Positions 43,906 to 54,298 are shown, counted from the stretch's first letter. The stretch is DNA of 64,000 bases from Cylicocyclus nassatus (GCA_958299035.1 CATQJL010000112.1:87562636-87626635), one strand, 5' to 3'. The notes: generated by a model not told the origin, from the sequence alone. A program made the numbers and translations.

Positions 43906-44407
43906 AATTGAGCATTTCAAATCGTTTTTACTTTGCTTTCATTTTAGGTACTTATTTTTATCTCTATGTAGGATCATCTCCTTGCAATGTTAGAAGAAAG
44001 GACGGTTTTTGTATAGTTGCGGTGGTGCATATCATGGCTATGATTAGGCAGTGCATGTTTTTTGATGTTTTGTAATGATTCGCCATTCAGACCACTGAAT
44101 TAGTTATTTTAGCACTCGTGCATCAGGGGCATCATGTAAGAGTGCTGAGACAAACATTTGGATGGTCCCATCTGTGAACAAGGCATGACAGCCACCACCG
44201 CTAACAAAGAAAGCTCACCCAGCCCCCTGACTTCGCCAGGGATGCTTCACAATTTTGAAAATGATTATTTGGTAGTTGAAAAGGGCAAGGAATTCGAGTA
44301 ATGTGCCAAAACTCATTTCTTCCTTACCTTCCAGTATCCACCGTAGTGGAAGTTGTAGGATATTCTACCACTGCAAAAGCCTGATAAAAAGAGGAAGAGT
44401 GAAAATC

Positions 44408-44442
44408 TGAATATATATATATATTATATATATATATAATAT
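44408..44442. repeat. AT dinucleotide microsatellite
   Basis: ATATATATATATAT, a TT break, then TATATATATATAT and AATAT. Simple sequence. Confidence 0.9.
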
Positions 44443-44455
44443 CTGAAGTGAAAAC

Positions 44456-45081
44456 TGACAAGGGAAGGATACTAACTTAGATTCGCCTTTTGAGATGAGA
44501 CACATATGTTTGAAATCAGCTTTGAAAGCTGATTCCAAATATGCTGTTCCTAGCTGCTTAGCATTATTCCGGAGCGAGTTATGGGCTTACTGCCTTGAGT
44601 ACTTAACAAACTTTTGAATGTCGTAAGACGGAGTGTAGACAGGAATCTGCTCGAAAAAAGTGCTAGGGTGTTAAACTAGCATCAGTTTGATTCTTTCGAT
44701 CGTGAAAGGGAGCATTATACAATTGGAAAACCACCTAGACGTCGACACTGCAGAACAGTAGGTCGAAGAGCACGCAAACTTTGCATAGAAAAGAGGCCAT
44801 AACTCGCTTCAGAATAATGCTAAGCAGCTAGTAACAGGATATTTGGAATCAGCGTTCCAAGCTGATTCCAAATATATGCGTGCTCTTCGACCTACTGATG
44901 CTACGAGCATCAGTAGGTCGAAGAGCACGCAAATTTTGCATAGAAAAGGGACCATAACTCGTTTCAGAATAGAGCTAAGCAGCTAGGAACATCATATTTG
45001 GAGTCAGCATTCCAAGCTAATTCCAAATATAGGTGTCTCATCACAGAAAGCGAATCTAAGTTAGTATCCTTTCCTTGTGAG
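44456..45081. mobile_element. Compound foldback with a 25-bp perfect hairpin
   Basis: The ends CTGACAAGGGAAGGATACTA and TAGTATCCTTTCCTTGTGAG are mirrored for about 45 bp. Inside, a segment of about 100 bp (AGTAGGTCGAAGAGCACGC, TTTGCATAGAAAAG, CCATAACTCG, TATTTGGAATCAGC) occurs near 44757 and again near 44911. A perfect 25-bp stem (44878-44902 with 44906-44930, loop ACG) sits between them. No coding capacity. Confidence 0.8.
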
Positions 45082-45104
45082 AACAAAAAACGAAGTGAAA
45101 TGCT

Positions 45105-45255
45105 TGGTTAATACAAGAGTTAAGAGACAGGAGTGTTGCGAGCCGCCAATTCCCCGCGCTCTACAGCCTCTGTAGGGCTCCAAAAGGGCACGCCCGCGGT
45201 GGTGTAATTGCACGAGTAGCGGGAAGTTGTCGTTGAATACCTTTTGTGTAATAGT
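45105..45255 (-). repeat. Inverted pair, arm 2
   Basis: Reverse-complement partner of 43764-43905, with clear but imperfect similarity. Confidence 0.6.
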
Positions 45256-45410
45256 CCCTTGTTCGGGTAAGTGTTCCCGTCTAAGTCGTAACCCCGATCA
45301 GATGCTGGCGCCCTACTCCTGCGGTGTTGGGACGGGCGCCCGGTCATGCAAAAGCTATTTGGGCTGAATCGGCTGGTCAGGAACACGTGCTGTGACGGGA
45401 GGGCAAGCGT

Positions 45411-45590
45411 TAGGCGACAAAACGTGCAAAACACAAGCAACGTAAATCTCGTAACTCAAAACTATGCACCATTTTTTCATTGGCGTCGAGTAATGTAGCG
45501 GCCCCGACCCCCACCCCCTGTTTTTAGCGGAGGAGACGCTTTGCACGGGGAGTTCTTTGGCGTCCAAAAAATTAAGTTTGTCGCCTAACG
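45411..45590. repeat. Spaced inverted repeat GCGTTAGGCGACAAA
   Basis: GCGTTAGGCGACAAA near 45411 is mirrored by TTTGTCGCCTAACGC near 45576. The bases outside include CACGTGCTG and CACCCGTGCTG-type blocks. A weak candidate for a small element. Confidence 0.5.
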
Positions 45591-46397
45591 CCCTACACCC
45601 GTGCTGAAGTACCCATTCTCAGAACTGTCAAGTTACATAAGGCAGCGCATTCGCCGATTAGACGCTTGGAAATGTTAGTAAGTGGAAAAATGTCATTCAC
45701 CAGTCAAAGAGTAAGATTTGATGATTTTGTCTGTGAATTATTTCGATTTGATTTTGACATTTGCAAGATGTCGGGCTTGGTTGCCCTTCCGAGATGAGCA
45801 CCCAGGAGGTATTGCTTCATAGTAAGGTTTTGCAGTTAAGAGCAGCAAATTTGATAATAGCGTTCAACGACTACGCAATCTAAGTTTTGTTTCGACACCG
45901 AACAGGCTAGAACATTGTACATGACTTGCGCTCACGCTTGCCACCTCCAGCGATGTGAAAAGCTGAGTTAGGCAGGGAGATTCTATGGCAGTGGACAGAC
46001 AGGGACCGGCAAGGGACCGACACAGATCGAAGGAAGCAGGATGGACTTCGTTTTTGGACAAAAACATGATTTTTGCGAGATCCGGGGGGGGGGGGGGAGG
46101 GTGGGGCTCCGGAGAAATCTATGTGCAATCTGTCCCAATGGGGACCAGGCCGGACTATAGTGCGAATTTGGCTCGCAGCACTAGGGACTTGCGCTGCATA
46201 TGCGCGTCGTTGGAGAGAGCGAAGAGATTGAAGAGAGCATGCAAGCAGATCGCGGGCGTGAACCAAAACGCTAACGACGCCAACTCTCCCCATGGCATTT
46301 TTGGCCTAATTAGAATTGGGACAGACTTTTCGAGTTACGTGGAGCAAATTTGTTCATACAGAATGCAAGACAATTCAACACACTTTCTGCAATGCTA
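45591..46397. other. Non-coding stretch with a long G run
   Basis: A G run of about 14-16 bases lies at 46083-46099. Frames on both strands across it show no recognised domain. Confidence 0.4.
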
Positions 46398-46831
46398 AAA
46401 GCGGCCACTCACTTCGCCGAGGGCAGACAGTTATGCGATTTATGGGCAAGTGGGCACCGGAAAAATAGTTCCCTGGTTTCTTGTGGTCCGCATCCAGATA
46501 TTCAGAAGAATGTTGGCCAAATTTTAGACGAATGCTCGTAAATAATCGCCGTTTTTCATAGATTAGTTTCGGCGCAGTGGCTGCTTGCTCGCGGACTTTT
46601 CGCGGAAATATGCAGAATTACTGGGGGGCCGCACAATCCTTTGTGAAGGACCGCTCTACTCGTAGGTACCTTCCACTGGTTAAAGTTATTGAGACTCGGG
46701 TAATTAGACTACCGATGACACCATGTAGAGTCTTACTTTTGCTCGGCATATGCCCGAAACTGCGTAAAAAGAGCAAGCGCCTGCTGAAAGTTTGGCTAGC
46801 GTTCTCTGAAAGAAATTATTTGACGAGCATT

Positions 46832-47065
46832 GTATAGCCTTGTTTTGCCAACCAGGTTTTGAGGTGGATCTTTATTGTTGACCTTATTTTTCGACAAATA
46901 TCGTCTTCCTCGGAGGTTTGAGAGGGGATCGCGGTTATATTCTTTGTTACTCTATACGGCCAAACACCTCATCAGGCTTTCGTCGTTTGAACCTTGTCGA
47001 GGCGCAACGTGCCGAGAAACAATCCAAAATGGATTCACCAACCTCCAGTCCACCATGGAATCAGT
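46832..47065 (-). repeat. Penelope-like terminal segment, left (inverted)
   Basis: Reverse complement of the 51732-51966 segment, with scattered differences. Read on the minus strand it contains ACGAAAGCCTGATGAGG and, further on, CCGAGGAAGACGATATTTG followed by TCGAAAA, discussed as a ribozyme-like motif. Confidence 0.75.
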
Positions 47066-47114
47066 AGACCGCACGAATGAGACGAAATCACTAAGGCTGC
47101 TCAGTATACTTGGG

Positions 47115-47340
47115 ACCGAATCGAATGATTATGCGATCATTCGAATAAATCATTCGAATGCGGATGACTCGAAAAGTCGAATATTCGAAAATCTGAGATT
47201 TCGAATAAAATTCGAAAGTCGAATATTTGAAATTTTCAGTTTTCGAATATATTCGAATGTCGATCATTCGATGGTCATCGAATGTTCGAATCATTCGATA
47301 AACATCGAATATTCGAATATCGGATAACCGTCGAATGATG
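47115..47340. repeat. ATTCGAATATTCGA degenerate simple repeat
   Basis: More than 20 TCGAA/TTCGA steps in about 220 bp, in palindromic arrangements such as CGAATATTCGAA and ATTCGAATATTCGA. Low-complexity frames across it are not genes. Confidence 0.8.
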
Positions 47341-47949
47341 GAAATGGAACTCCATAAACATAGCACTTACTGTAAGTTGCTATCAAGCTACAACTCTCGA
47401 TGGGGAGTGTATATGTTTTGTGGTCCTGACGCAGTAGTCTGACAGCAATCATGATGCGCCATTTCTGTCGCAGAATGTAACTTCTATCGATTTTTCGCTA
47501 TCCAGGGACGCCAAGAATTTGATGGTTTTCTTCAACAGCGTCTATCGCTTTCCTTGAGGGTCATTGAGTAAACTTTGAAGCTTAAACTTAGACTTTAAAC
47601 TATTAGACCCACCGTAACACGGCTTACGAACCCAAAGTGAAAAAGTGAAAAATGAGTACCATATTTGTGATCGGCCAGGCCAGATCCCACCGACGTCTGG
47701 TTTTTTGGTCGCTAGGCGGTTCTGCTCCCCGCTCCAAGCGCGGGGTTAGCGATCGCCCCGTGGAAATCAAGAGTTGGCCTAGTAAGTCTGCTCTTGTAGG
47801 GTAAAAATTTTCATTATCGATCAGCAAAAAGAAGAGAAATAAACGATCGGATCCCGCCTACGGCGCCGGGTGGTACAAGAAGGATGTCAGGGTACTCAGG
47901 GCGCCTTTCGGATCGGACAAAAACGACAGTTTGCCCGGGCGACACGCCA

Positions 47950-48690
47950 TGGAGACTGCCTCATGCTCTGCACCTACGACGCCAGCACCGTCTCCACAGA
48001 CGCCGACCTCCACGCTCTTCTCGACGCTGCAGAGCACATCAAGTACCACGTCATCGCTCTGCAGGAAACGAAGCCTAGGAAGAAGGAGTGCGACAGATGA
48101 GTGATGGGACCCTCATTATTCGTGGTGAAAAGATTCCATCACGAAACGTTGGAGGCGTTGGTTTTGTCGTCCACCCATTTATCGTTCATCTTGTCGATTC
48201 GCATGACATCCCGTCACCTCGCCTGGCCATCCTACGACTACGACCTCCACGTCAGAAGACCATCAGCATCATCAACTGCTACTCACCAACATCAGCAGCT
48301 GACAACTCAGAATTAGACGCTTTCTACAAAGACGTGGAGCAGTCGTCCGCAACGAGAAGTCTTTCTACAAGTTCGTTGTGGGCGACTTCAAAGCGAAGAT
48401 CAGGATGCCACTGGAAGAGGAATATAGGATCGGGAAGTTTGGATATGGGCCCCGGAACGAGAACGGCAACCGTCTCGTTGGGCTTCTTTCCGCCGTACGA
48501 TTTTTCCGTGGAAATTCCATCTTTATGAAAAAAGAACATCGCCGGTGGATTTGGGAAATCGCTCAACGGAACGACTCACGCAGAGATCAACCACATTCCC
48601 ACCAACCGAAGGTGGCTTGCTCGATGTCTCAGTAATTCCATCCTTCTGCAGTGACTCCGATCACCGCCTCCTTTGAGCGAAGAGATTCAG
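47950..48690 (+). pseudogene. RTE endonuclease domain (APE-type), frameshifted
   Basis: Role in the family: nicks target DNA to prime reverse transcription. Seen: CTYDASTVSTDADLHALL and VIALQETK in frame 2 (to about 48080); then [39 protein letters not shown] and [20 protein letters not shown] in frame 1 (to about 48345); then [17 protein letters not shown] and [13 protein letters not shown] in frame 3; then SDHRLL near 48656-48674. The ALQET glutamate, the CYSP tyrosine and the SDH aspartate/histidine pair are present. The GDFN motif reads GDFK (48381-48392), so the conserved asparagine is lost. The domain cannot be translated as one protein. Confidence 0.9.
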
Positions 48691-49187
48691 TCGAAGGCTA
48701 AGAAAGTCCGTCACAGTGCCGCGGGAAGGAAGGAAGTCGTTTATGACGGTACCAGGCTGGAAGAGCTTACATCAAGTTGTGACCGAGGAGGACCCAACGT
48801 ACGACTACGACCGGCTTCCGAAAGGACTGCGAGCCTGCGGGAGTGCGCCTCAGTGACTTCTGAGAAAAACTTGGATCGCATCTCGAAGACCACTAATGAA
48901 TTGTTTGAAAGAAGAAGACTACTGAGGCAAGATCCGAAAATGCAACTCGAGCGACTGATAGCCAATGCCAGTTGCAGAACAGCTTTGCAGGAGGATCTCA
49001 GGAAGTACAGACAAGCCAAGATACTGGAAGCAGCTGAAGGAAGACGAAGTTTTAAGAGGTGCCGAAGGGAACTCTGTGAATATCACTTACCGCTGGCTGC
49101 ACTACTGAACAAAGACGGGACTCCGACTTCTTCCCGCTACAAGAGAAATCTATCGCGAAAAACTTCTACACTAACCTCTTTCGCTCA

Positions 49188-50335
49188 TCAACAGCCGTGC
49201 CGGTGCCCGTTGTTCCCACTGAAGAAATATCACCAAGGGTTCTACCTGCTGAAGTGCGTATTGCGATACAGACCATGAAGACGTCCACGGCTCCAGGACC
49301 AGACCATCTTTCCGTCGAATTTCTGCGAGCCGAAGGACATAGTCTACACGAGATTCTCGCGTCGCACCTGACATCTTACCTTCAGAAAAAGAGGATTCCC
49401 GACCAGTGGAGAATGTCAAGAACCGTCCTTCTCTTCAAGAAGGGTGAATGGGAGGATTTTCGGAACTACTGTCCAACATGTCTTCTGAGTATGCTATACA
49501 AGCTTTTCACGAAGATTATCCTCGCTCGCATATCTAGGACACTGGATGAAGTCCAACCCCAAGAACAAGCTGGATTTCGCAAGGAATTCAGTTGCACGGA
49601 CCACATCAGACGGTTTCGAGGGTCATAGAAGCCTGCCGGGAGTACCTACTCTCTCTCGTCCTAACCTTCGTTGACTACGAAAAAGCTTTCGACAGCGTCG
49701 AAACAAACGCCATTCTGTCAGCGTTAGTCGATCAAGGAGTGGACCCAGCTTACGTGAGGACACTAGCCGACTGCTACAAGGACTATACAACGACAATGCA
49801 GCTCTTTCATCGCTCCCTGACCATTCCAATTGGAAAGGGGATTTGACAAGCGACACTATTTTGCCGAAGCTGTTCACTGCGGCCTTTGTGTGATGAAATC
49901 ACTGAACTGGGACGAGAGAGGCATATGAGTTTATGGGAGGTTCCTGTCGAACCTTCGTTTTGCGGATGACATCGTTCTCTTCTCAAATAGTATCACTAAA
50001 GCAGAGACGATGTTGAAGCAATTAAACGAAGTATGGAAGAAGATCGGATTGCGAATAAATCGGAAGAAGACTCAGTTCATAAAGAACGCCCTTTGCGAAG
50101 ATGCAAAAATGGAATTGGAAGGCACCCCGATTTTGGAAACGTCTTCTTACGTGTATCTCGAACGTTCGATGAACATGGAGAACGACTTGTGGGAAGAACT
50201 TAACAGAAGAAGAGCAGCCTGGGCCGCCTTCGGGCCTCTGAAGGAAGCCGCCGACCAACTGACGGACTCGGAGCTTCGTGCCCACCTGTTCGACTTAACA
50301 GTTCTCCTTAAGCAGCTGAGACTTGGGTCGACACT
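49188..50335 (+). pseudogene. RTE reverse transcriptase domain, broken
   Basis: Motifs in order: TSTAPGPDHLSVEFLRAEG near 49280; LLFKKGEWEDFRNYCPTCLL near 49427 (the usual RPISLL reads CPTCLL); PQEQAGFRKEFSCTDHI near 49558; after a frameshift, FVDYEKAFDSVE (motif A, about 49669-49704); a stop at 49844 where a GVRQGD-type motif is expected; then, in another frame, NLRFADDIVLFSN with FADD at 49959-49970 (motif C), and LRINRKKTQFIKN. Catalytic aspartates survive, but stop and frameshifts abolish the enzyme. Downstream text (RALERSPLKTTRRKQHLVGL, KAKHRWAGHIMRR) to about 50780 is the family's C-terminal region. Confidence 0.9.
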
Positions 50336-51271
50336 GTAGCCACGTCGAAAGCTTTACGGACCACCCACAGAGCGCTTGAGCGCAGTCCTCTGAAGACGAC
50401 CCGACGAAAGCAACATCTAGTCGGACTTCGCAGTACGGATATTAGAAGAATGTCCCGTCTTCGTGACCTAGCGGAATACATTGCGAAAGCGAAACACCGA
50501 TGGGCCGGTCACATTATGAGAAGAACAGACGACAGATGGACACTAAGAACATCTGAGTGGATTCCTCGCGAAGACAAACGTCCCTGAGGAAGACCACCGA
50601 CGAGATGGGCAGACGTGTTCGTGGATTGGATGGACCAGCTGAGAAATCAGCTGGATACGATCTTCGCCCCTGGCACTCGTGGACGCAGCCACCAACGGCA
50701 ACCAAGAAGATCGTGGATGTCGGAAGCGAGGGACAGGGACAAATGGCAGCTTTTGAGCTGGGGCCCGCACGCCACGTGAAGACTGGCCATCTAAGTATCT
50801 AAGTATCTAAATATTATTTAAGTACATCTGTGATCAGCACACCGAATAACTCACTAGACCATGGTTTTACAAAATTTCAAAATTTTGTAGATACCGGCGT
50901 ACCACGATCCCCCCCCCCCCCCCACCTTCCCCATCCTCGTGCGCGTTAGCTCAGATATAACTCATAATCAAAAGTAACGCTGAGTTTCGACCAGATTACT
51001 AGCGACCCTGGAAATTCTTGATGTATTGAATTTTGGAGTACCTTTCAAAAAGCACCAAAGCTTAGGAAATTGACTTGTTGACTTGACTTTTGTAAGTGAG
51101 CCTGAGGTCTAGTGCACGCTTTTAATTATTCGCATTCGCATTTGGAGAAGGTCATGGATGTGAACGTAACGTGATGTTCGTGATATCGTCGCAGCGTTAC
51201 TTCCACTCGACATCCTATTGAGGTGATGCTGGTCAACATTCCTGGTAGTAACCTTAGCGGAACGTAGATTT

Positions 51272-51660
51272 CAAAAAGAATGCATCGTCTGCCCTTACGG
51301 GAAACTGGGTGATTGCGCGAAGGAGGGACTGTTTATCATTTCCAATGCCTGGACTGTGGCACGACGTATATAGGAGAGACGGGAAAAGCCTAAAGGTTAG
51401 AATAAAAGAACAGTTGGCATAAAAAAAAACGAGGAAATCTGTCATCACCGTTAGGCAAAAAAATCAAATCGAGGCGTACGATAGGAGCGATTATACTGTA
51501 AAGTGTACAATTCTAGAGCACAACGTTGAAATTTCGGCACGAAAACTAGAGGCCGCGTGGATACACGCCGATAATCCGAGAATGAGCAACAAAAATGAAC
51601 GCGTGACAATACGGCCAATCTCTTGCCTCTTATGTCGCTATGTGACCTGACCGGACAGTA
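51272..51660 (+). pseudogene. Penelope-type GIY-YIG endonuclease remnant
   Basis: Family role: single-strand cleavage that primes Penelope-element reverse transcription. Seen in order, with frame changes: CIVCPYGKLGDC (51279 onward), then VYHFQCLDCGTTYIGETGK (about 51325-51381), carrying the GIY-YIG signature as VYH...YIG and a CxxC pair, then LKVRIKEQLA after a frameshift at about 51385, then a continuous frame with EHNVEISARKLEAAWIHADN and PRMSNKNERVTI to a stop near 51648. The arginine of the VRIKE helix and the glutamate of LEAAW are in family positions. The breaks show it is not functional. Confidence 0.85.
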
Positions 51661-51710
51661 TATATAGTTCAAGACTCACTGAGCAGCCTCAGTGAGTCTT
51701 GGATTATATA
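51661..51710. terminator. Perfect hairpin just after the GIY-YIG remnant
   Basis: AAGACTCACTGAG (51671-51683), loop CAGC, CTCAGTGAGTCTT (51688-51700), extended by TATATAGTTC and GGATTATATA on the two sides. Its place between the coding end and the terminal segment suggests an RNA structure belonging to the element. Calling it a terminator is inference. Confidence 0.45.
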
Positions 51711-51731
51711 TATCCGTCAAATTCGTGCGGA

Positions 51732-51966
51732 CTACTAACTCCATAGGGACTAGAGGATGGTGAATCCTTGGATTGTTTCTCAGCACGTTGCGCCTCGACA
51801 AGGTTCAAACGACGAAAGCATGATGAGGCGTTTGGTCGTATAGACTAACAAATGATATAACCGCATTCTCCTTTCACACCTCCGAAGAAGACGATATTTG
51901 TTGAAACGTACGATCAACAGTAAAGATCCACCACAAAACCTGGTTGGCAGAACAACACTATACAAT
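51732..51966 (+). repeat. Penelope-like terminal segment, right
   Basis: Partner of 46832-47065 in the opposite orientation. Contains TCCGAAGAAGACGATATTTG then TTGAAACGTACG (51881-51912), an architecture like a degenerate hammerhead core. Confidence 0.75.
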
Positions 51967-52407
51967 ATACGATACATCCTGCCCATTTTTAAAGAAAAGA
52001 GTACATGTTGACGAGCGTTCGCAGAAAATTCGGTATTGCCGCCCGCTGGCAGAGCATGCGACAGTAAAAAAAGTAGTTCGCTGTCAAAATTCTGCCGATC
52101 GCCTGCAAGAAAGCGCGATTTCACGGACCGCCTGCTCCCTGCGATTATTTGAGCAGACAAGCACAAATTTTAAAGGCAGGTCATTACACGATGGGCGTAC
52201 TTTGTCTCTTTCTGCGAAAAGCGGAGCAATTTGAAATCAGATCCAAATCTGAAGGTGCTTGTTTACAGCATAGGGATAGGCATACGACACCAAATTTGAA
52301 CTATAGGCATAAAATATTATCTACAGAAGAATTATATAAAAAGTAGTGCAAGCCTACGTAAGAATCAAGACGGCCACCGTACGATTTGAAATCGTATGGA
52401 GCACCAC

Positions 52408-52600
52408 TCAGAGAATCGCCGGGGTAGACGGCCATGCAATTCATAGGTAAGCGGGCATCATTAATAGTCGACTGATCTCTTGCGGTCCGCTTACAGATGT
52501 TTTAGTGTTAGCCACTTTTTAAAGGAACGCTCAGAGAACAATCGCTAGTTTTTCATGGATCAGTTGCGATGCAGTGGACTTTCCTCAAGAATTTGAGCTC
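52408..52600 (+). repeat. CTCAG-family 5' fragment
   Basis: GAGAATCGCCGGGGTAGACG, GCCATGCAATTCATAGGTAAG and CTTGCGGTCCGCTTACAGAT match the left ends at 53643 and 61158. The copy fades out near 52600. Confidence 0.65.
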
Positions 52601-52659
52601 CTAAATTGACGCCACGAATTTCCTATTATAATCTTGTTTGTGACTTTCCTGAGGTTGCG

Positions 52660-53056
52660 AAATGGTGACTGACATCAACAGGGTTTGTGCTTTCTGTAAG
52701 AATATCATTCCTAAGTTTAATGTGCAAAATTTTCTGAAAGTCTAAATAGGTATCAAAAGTGTTTTCAGTGCATAATGTTGCTCATAGTTACCATCACTGC
52801 TCACAAGAGTCTTTGCACTCAGCAAAGGGACTGGGTTTGGATGTAACCCATCGCGATTGCTTCATGCTTAGGTTCGCTACCCTATTTGGGTTCGTTCGTG
52901 AATACCGGTTAAGTGGCTTTCTATGGATTCCGGAAACCAGTGGATAGGCTTAATCCACTGGGTCCGGTACCCACTAGTTTTGTGAAGACCATTCTCGTTT
53001 GTCGAGATTACCCAATGGGCTACCATATCTACTGAGTTCGTTGATGAATACGGCCA
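52660..53056 (+). repeat. AACCCACTGGGTT family, second copy
   Basis: Same order as 29497-29996: CAGCAAAGGGACTGGGTTTG, CGTGAATACCGGTTAAGTGG, GGATAGGCTTAATCCACTGG and TTCGTTGATGAATACGGCC. The palindromes are more eroded here. Confidence 0.7.
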
Positions 53057-53640
53057 CTGGACTTGAAAAAGAAATCTCACTTAATTACTCTTTAGATAAA
53101 ATCATGTGGAGATGCAAGGCTAGAGACCGAACTGTAACTTTGGTAAAATGCAATAAAGGTGGTCAAGCATAAGAGTGAGTAGAGATTCGACCTCCTTTGA
53201 TGACATCGCTTTGCTAAGTTTCCAAGTGAAAAAATGTCTACGTCGTCGATTTCGATTGGTTAACGCGCAGTTTCGATGTAAAGCTGCTGGTTATTTCGTG
53301 AGAGCTGGAGGACGAACCATAATATTGAGATGTAATTTGAACGAATTCTCTACTTTGTTGAAGCACTGTCTCCCGCGGATTCTGTGACGCTCGGCATTTA
53401 TAGACAATAAACACCTATCGTCTCTGGATCCCAGTCAGGTTGGCGCTCCGACGAGAAAGCCGGTGTTTGCGAGAGAATTTCGAAACACACACTTCGCTTT
53501 TCCTCTTGTACCTCACCGCTAATGAACGGAAGGGAAGCAGTCGAATGTATCCCATTAACTCTGCCGCGTTGCGGTCCTTTGATATGGAAGTGCCGCGCAT
53601 TGCCAAGTCTAAGCTGGCGTGCTTCTTGGTGGAAAGCGTT
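53057..53640. other. Non-coding stretch, unassigned frames
   Basis: Two modest + strand frames (53175-53387 and 53440-53679) have ordinary composition but no motif I recognise. They might be old retroelement or gene remnants; I make no call. Confidence 0.3.
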
Positions 53641-53642
53641 CA

Positions 53643-54298
53643 GAGAATAGCTGAGGGTGGACAGCCATGCAACTCATAGGTAAGCGGGCACCGAAAAAAA
53701 AAGTTCGCTGACTTCTTGCGGTCCGCTTGCAGATATTTAGAACATTGTTGACGACTTTTTGGAGAAACGCTCACAGAACAAGTGCTGCTTATTCATGGAT
53801 CAGTTGCGACGCAGTGGGCGGGCGCATTATCAGACTTTCGCGAGAATATGCAGAATTGTGAGGACCGCGCGGTCCTTTGTGAAAAACCGCACAGCCCATA
53901 GGTATCAGCTCTTCCAAAACGATGGCGGTCGGTTCATGTACGAGGTGGCTATGACGCGGCTGTGACAGCGTGTCAAAGCCGCGTCGCACATCGAACCTAC
54001 CGCTTTCGTCTTGGAAGAGCTTATACCGTCCGCTGAGAGAAAGTACCTCAGACTTGACTACTGATGACACCTTTGCCACAGAGAGTCTCACCTTTTCTCG
54101 GCTAACCTAAGATGCGTAAAAAGAGCGAGCACCTGCTGAAAGTTTGGCCAGCGTTCGCTGAAAGGAATTATTTGACGAGCGCTTGCAGAAAATTCTGTAT
54201 TACTGCCCTCTGGAAAAACATGCGACAATAAAGGAAGTATCGCTCGCTAATAGTGACCACGCCCCAAGATTCTGCTAACCGCTTGCAAACAAACGCTA
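53643..54298 (+). mobile_element. CTCAG-family element, 3'-truncated
   Basis: It begins AGCTGAGGGTGGACAGCC and includes AGCGGGCACCG, TTTCGCGAGAATATGCAG, GACACCTTTGCCACAGAGAG and TTATTTGACGAGCGCTTGCAG. It stops near 54298, shortly before the LINE remnant. This copy gives the uninterrupted version of the Penelope insertion site. Confidence 0.7.
53908..54022. repeat. Foldback inside the CTCAG copy
   Basis: AGCTCTTCCAAAACGATGGC is mirrored by CTTTCGTCTTGGAAGAGCT, and inward GACGCGGCT by AGCCGCGTC. Other copies lack this block, so it is an insertion. Confidence 0.75.

Larger units (their letters stand above)
47868..50822 (+). mobile_element. RTE-type non-LTR retrotransposon, decayed
   Basis: Contains in order an APE-type endonuclease, a reverse transcriptase and an RTE C-terminal region. 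It ends in a short tandem tail (ATCTAAGT units, 50789-50820), as RTE elements do. There is no poly(A) tail and there are no terminal repeats. The length of about 2.95 kb is near full length for RTE. At least four frameshifts and internal stops break the single ORF. It lies inside the Penelope-like insertion and so arrived after it. Similarity, from memory, is closest to RTE copies of hookworm genomes. Confidence 0.9.
46832..52007 (+). mobile_element. Penelope-like element with inverted terminal segments and a 12-bp target duplication
   Basis: The insertion is flanked by TTGACGAGCATT (46820-46831) and TTGACGAGCGTT (52008-52019). A terminal segment of about 235 bp at the left (46832-47065) is mirrored at about 51732-51966, sharing GCCAACCAGGTTTTG, GATATTTGTC, CGTCGTTTGAACCTTGTCG and GCGCAACGTGC. 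The right side carries a GIY-YIG endonuclease remnant in the expected place before the terminal segment. No Penelope reverse transcriptase is visible; the middle is occupied by an RTE retrotransposon. Penelope-like elements commonly have such repeated, sometimes inverted, terminal segments. Confidence 0.75.
46398..52155 (+). mobile_element. CTCAG-family element split by a Penelope-like insertion
   Basis: The left part (GAGGGCAGACAG, AAGTGGGCACCGGAAAAATAG, GGTTTCTTGTGGTCCGC, GCTTGCTCGCGGACTTTTCGC) follows the copy at 61158-61570. It stops in TTATTTGACGAGCATT. The right part resumes at 52008 with TTGACGAGCGTTCGCAG and ends CCGCCTGCTCCCTGCGATTATTTGAG. Uninterrupted copies (for example near 54168) read TTATTTGACGAGCGCTTGCAG here, so the interruption is precise. 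Confidence 0.8.

Noticed and set aside
46947..46985. Canonical hammerhead ribozyme at CCTGATGAGG (minus strand)
   Set aside because: The GAAA box precedes CTGATGAG rather than following it through a short stem II, so the order is wrong for a standard hammerhead at this spot. The better, though degenerate, candidate is given as a finding.
47091..47366. Isoleucine/arginine-rich ORF
   Set aside because: A translation of the ATTCGAATATTCGA simple repeat on the minus strand.
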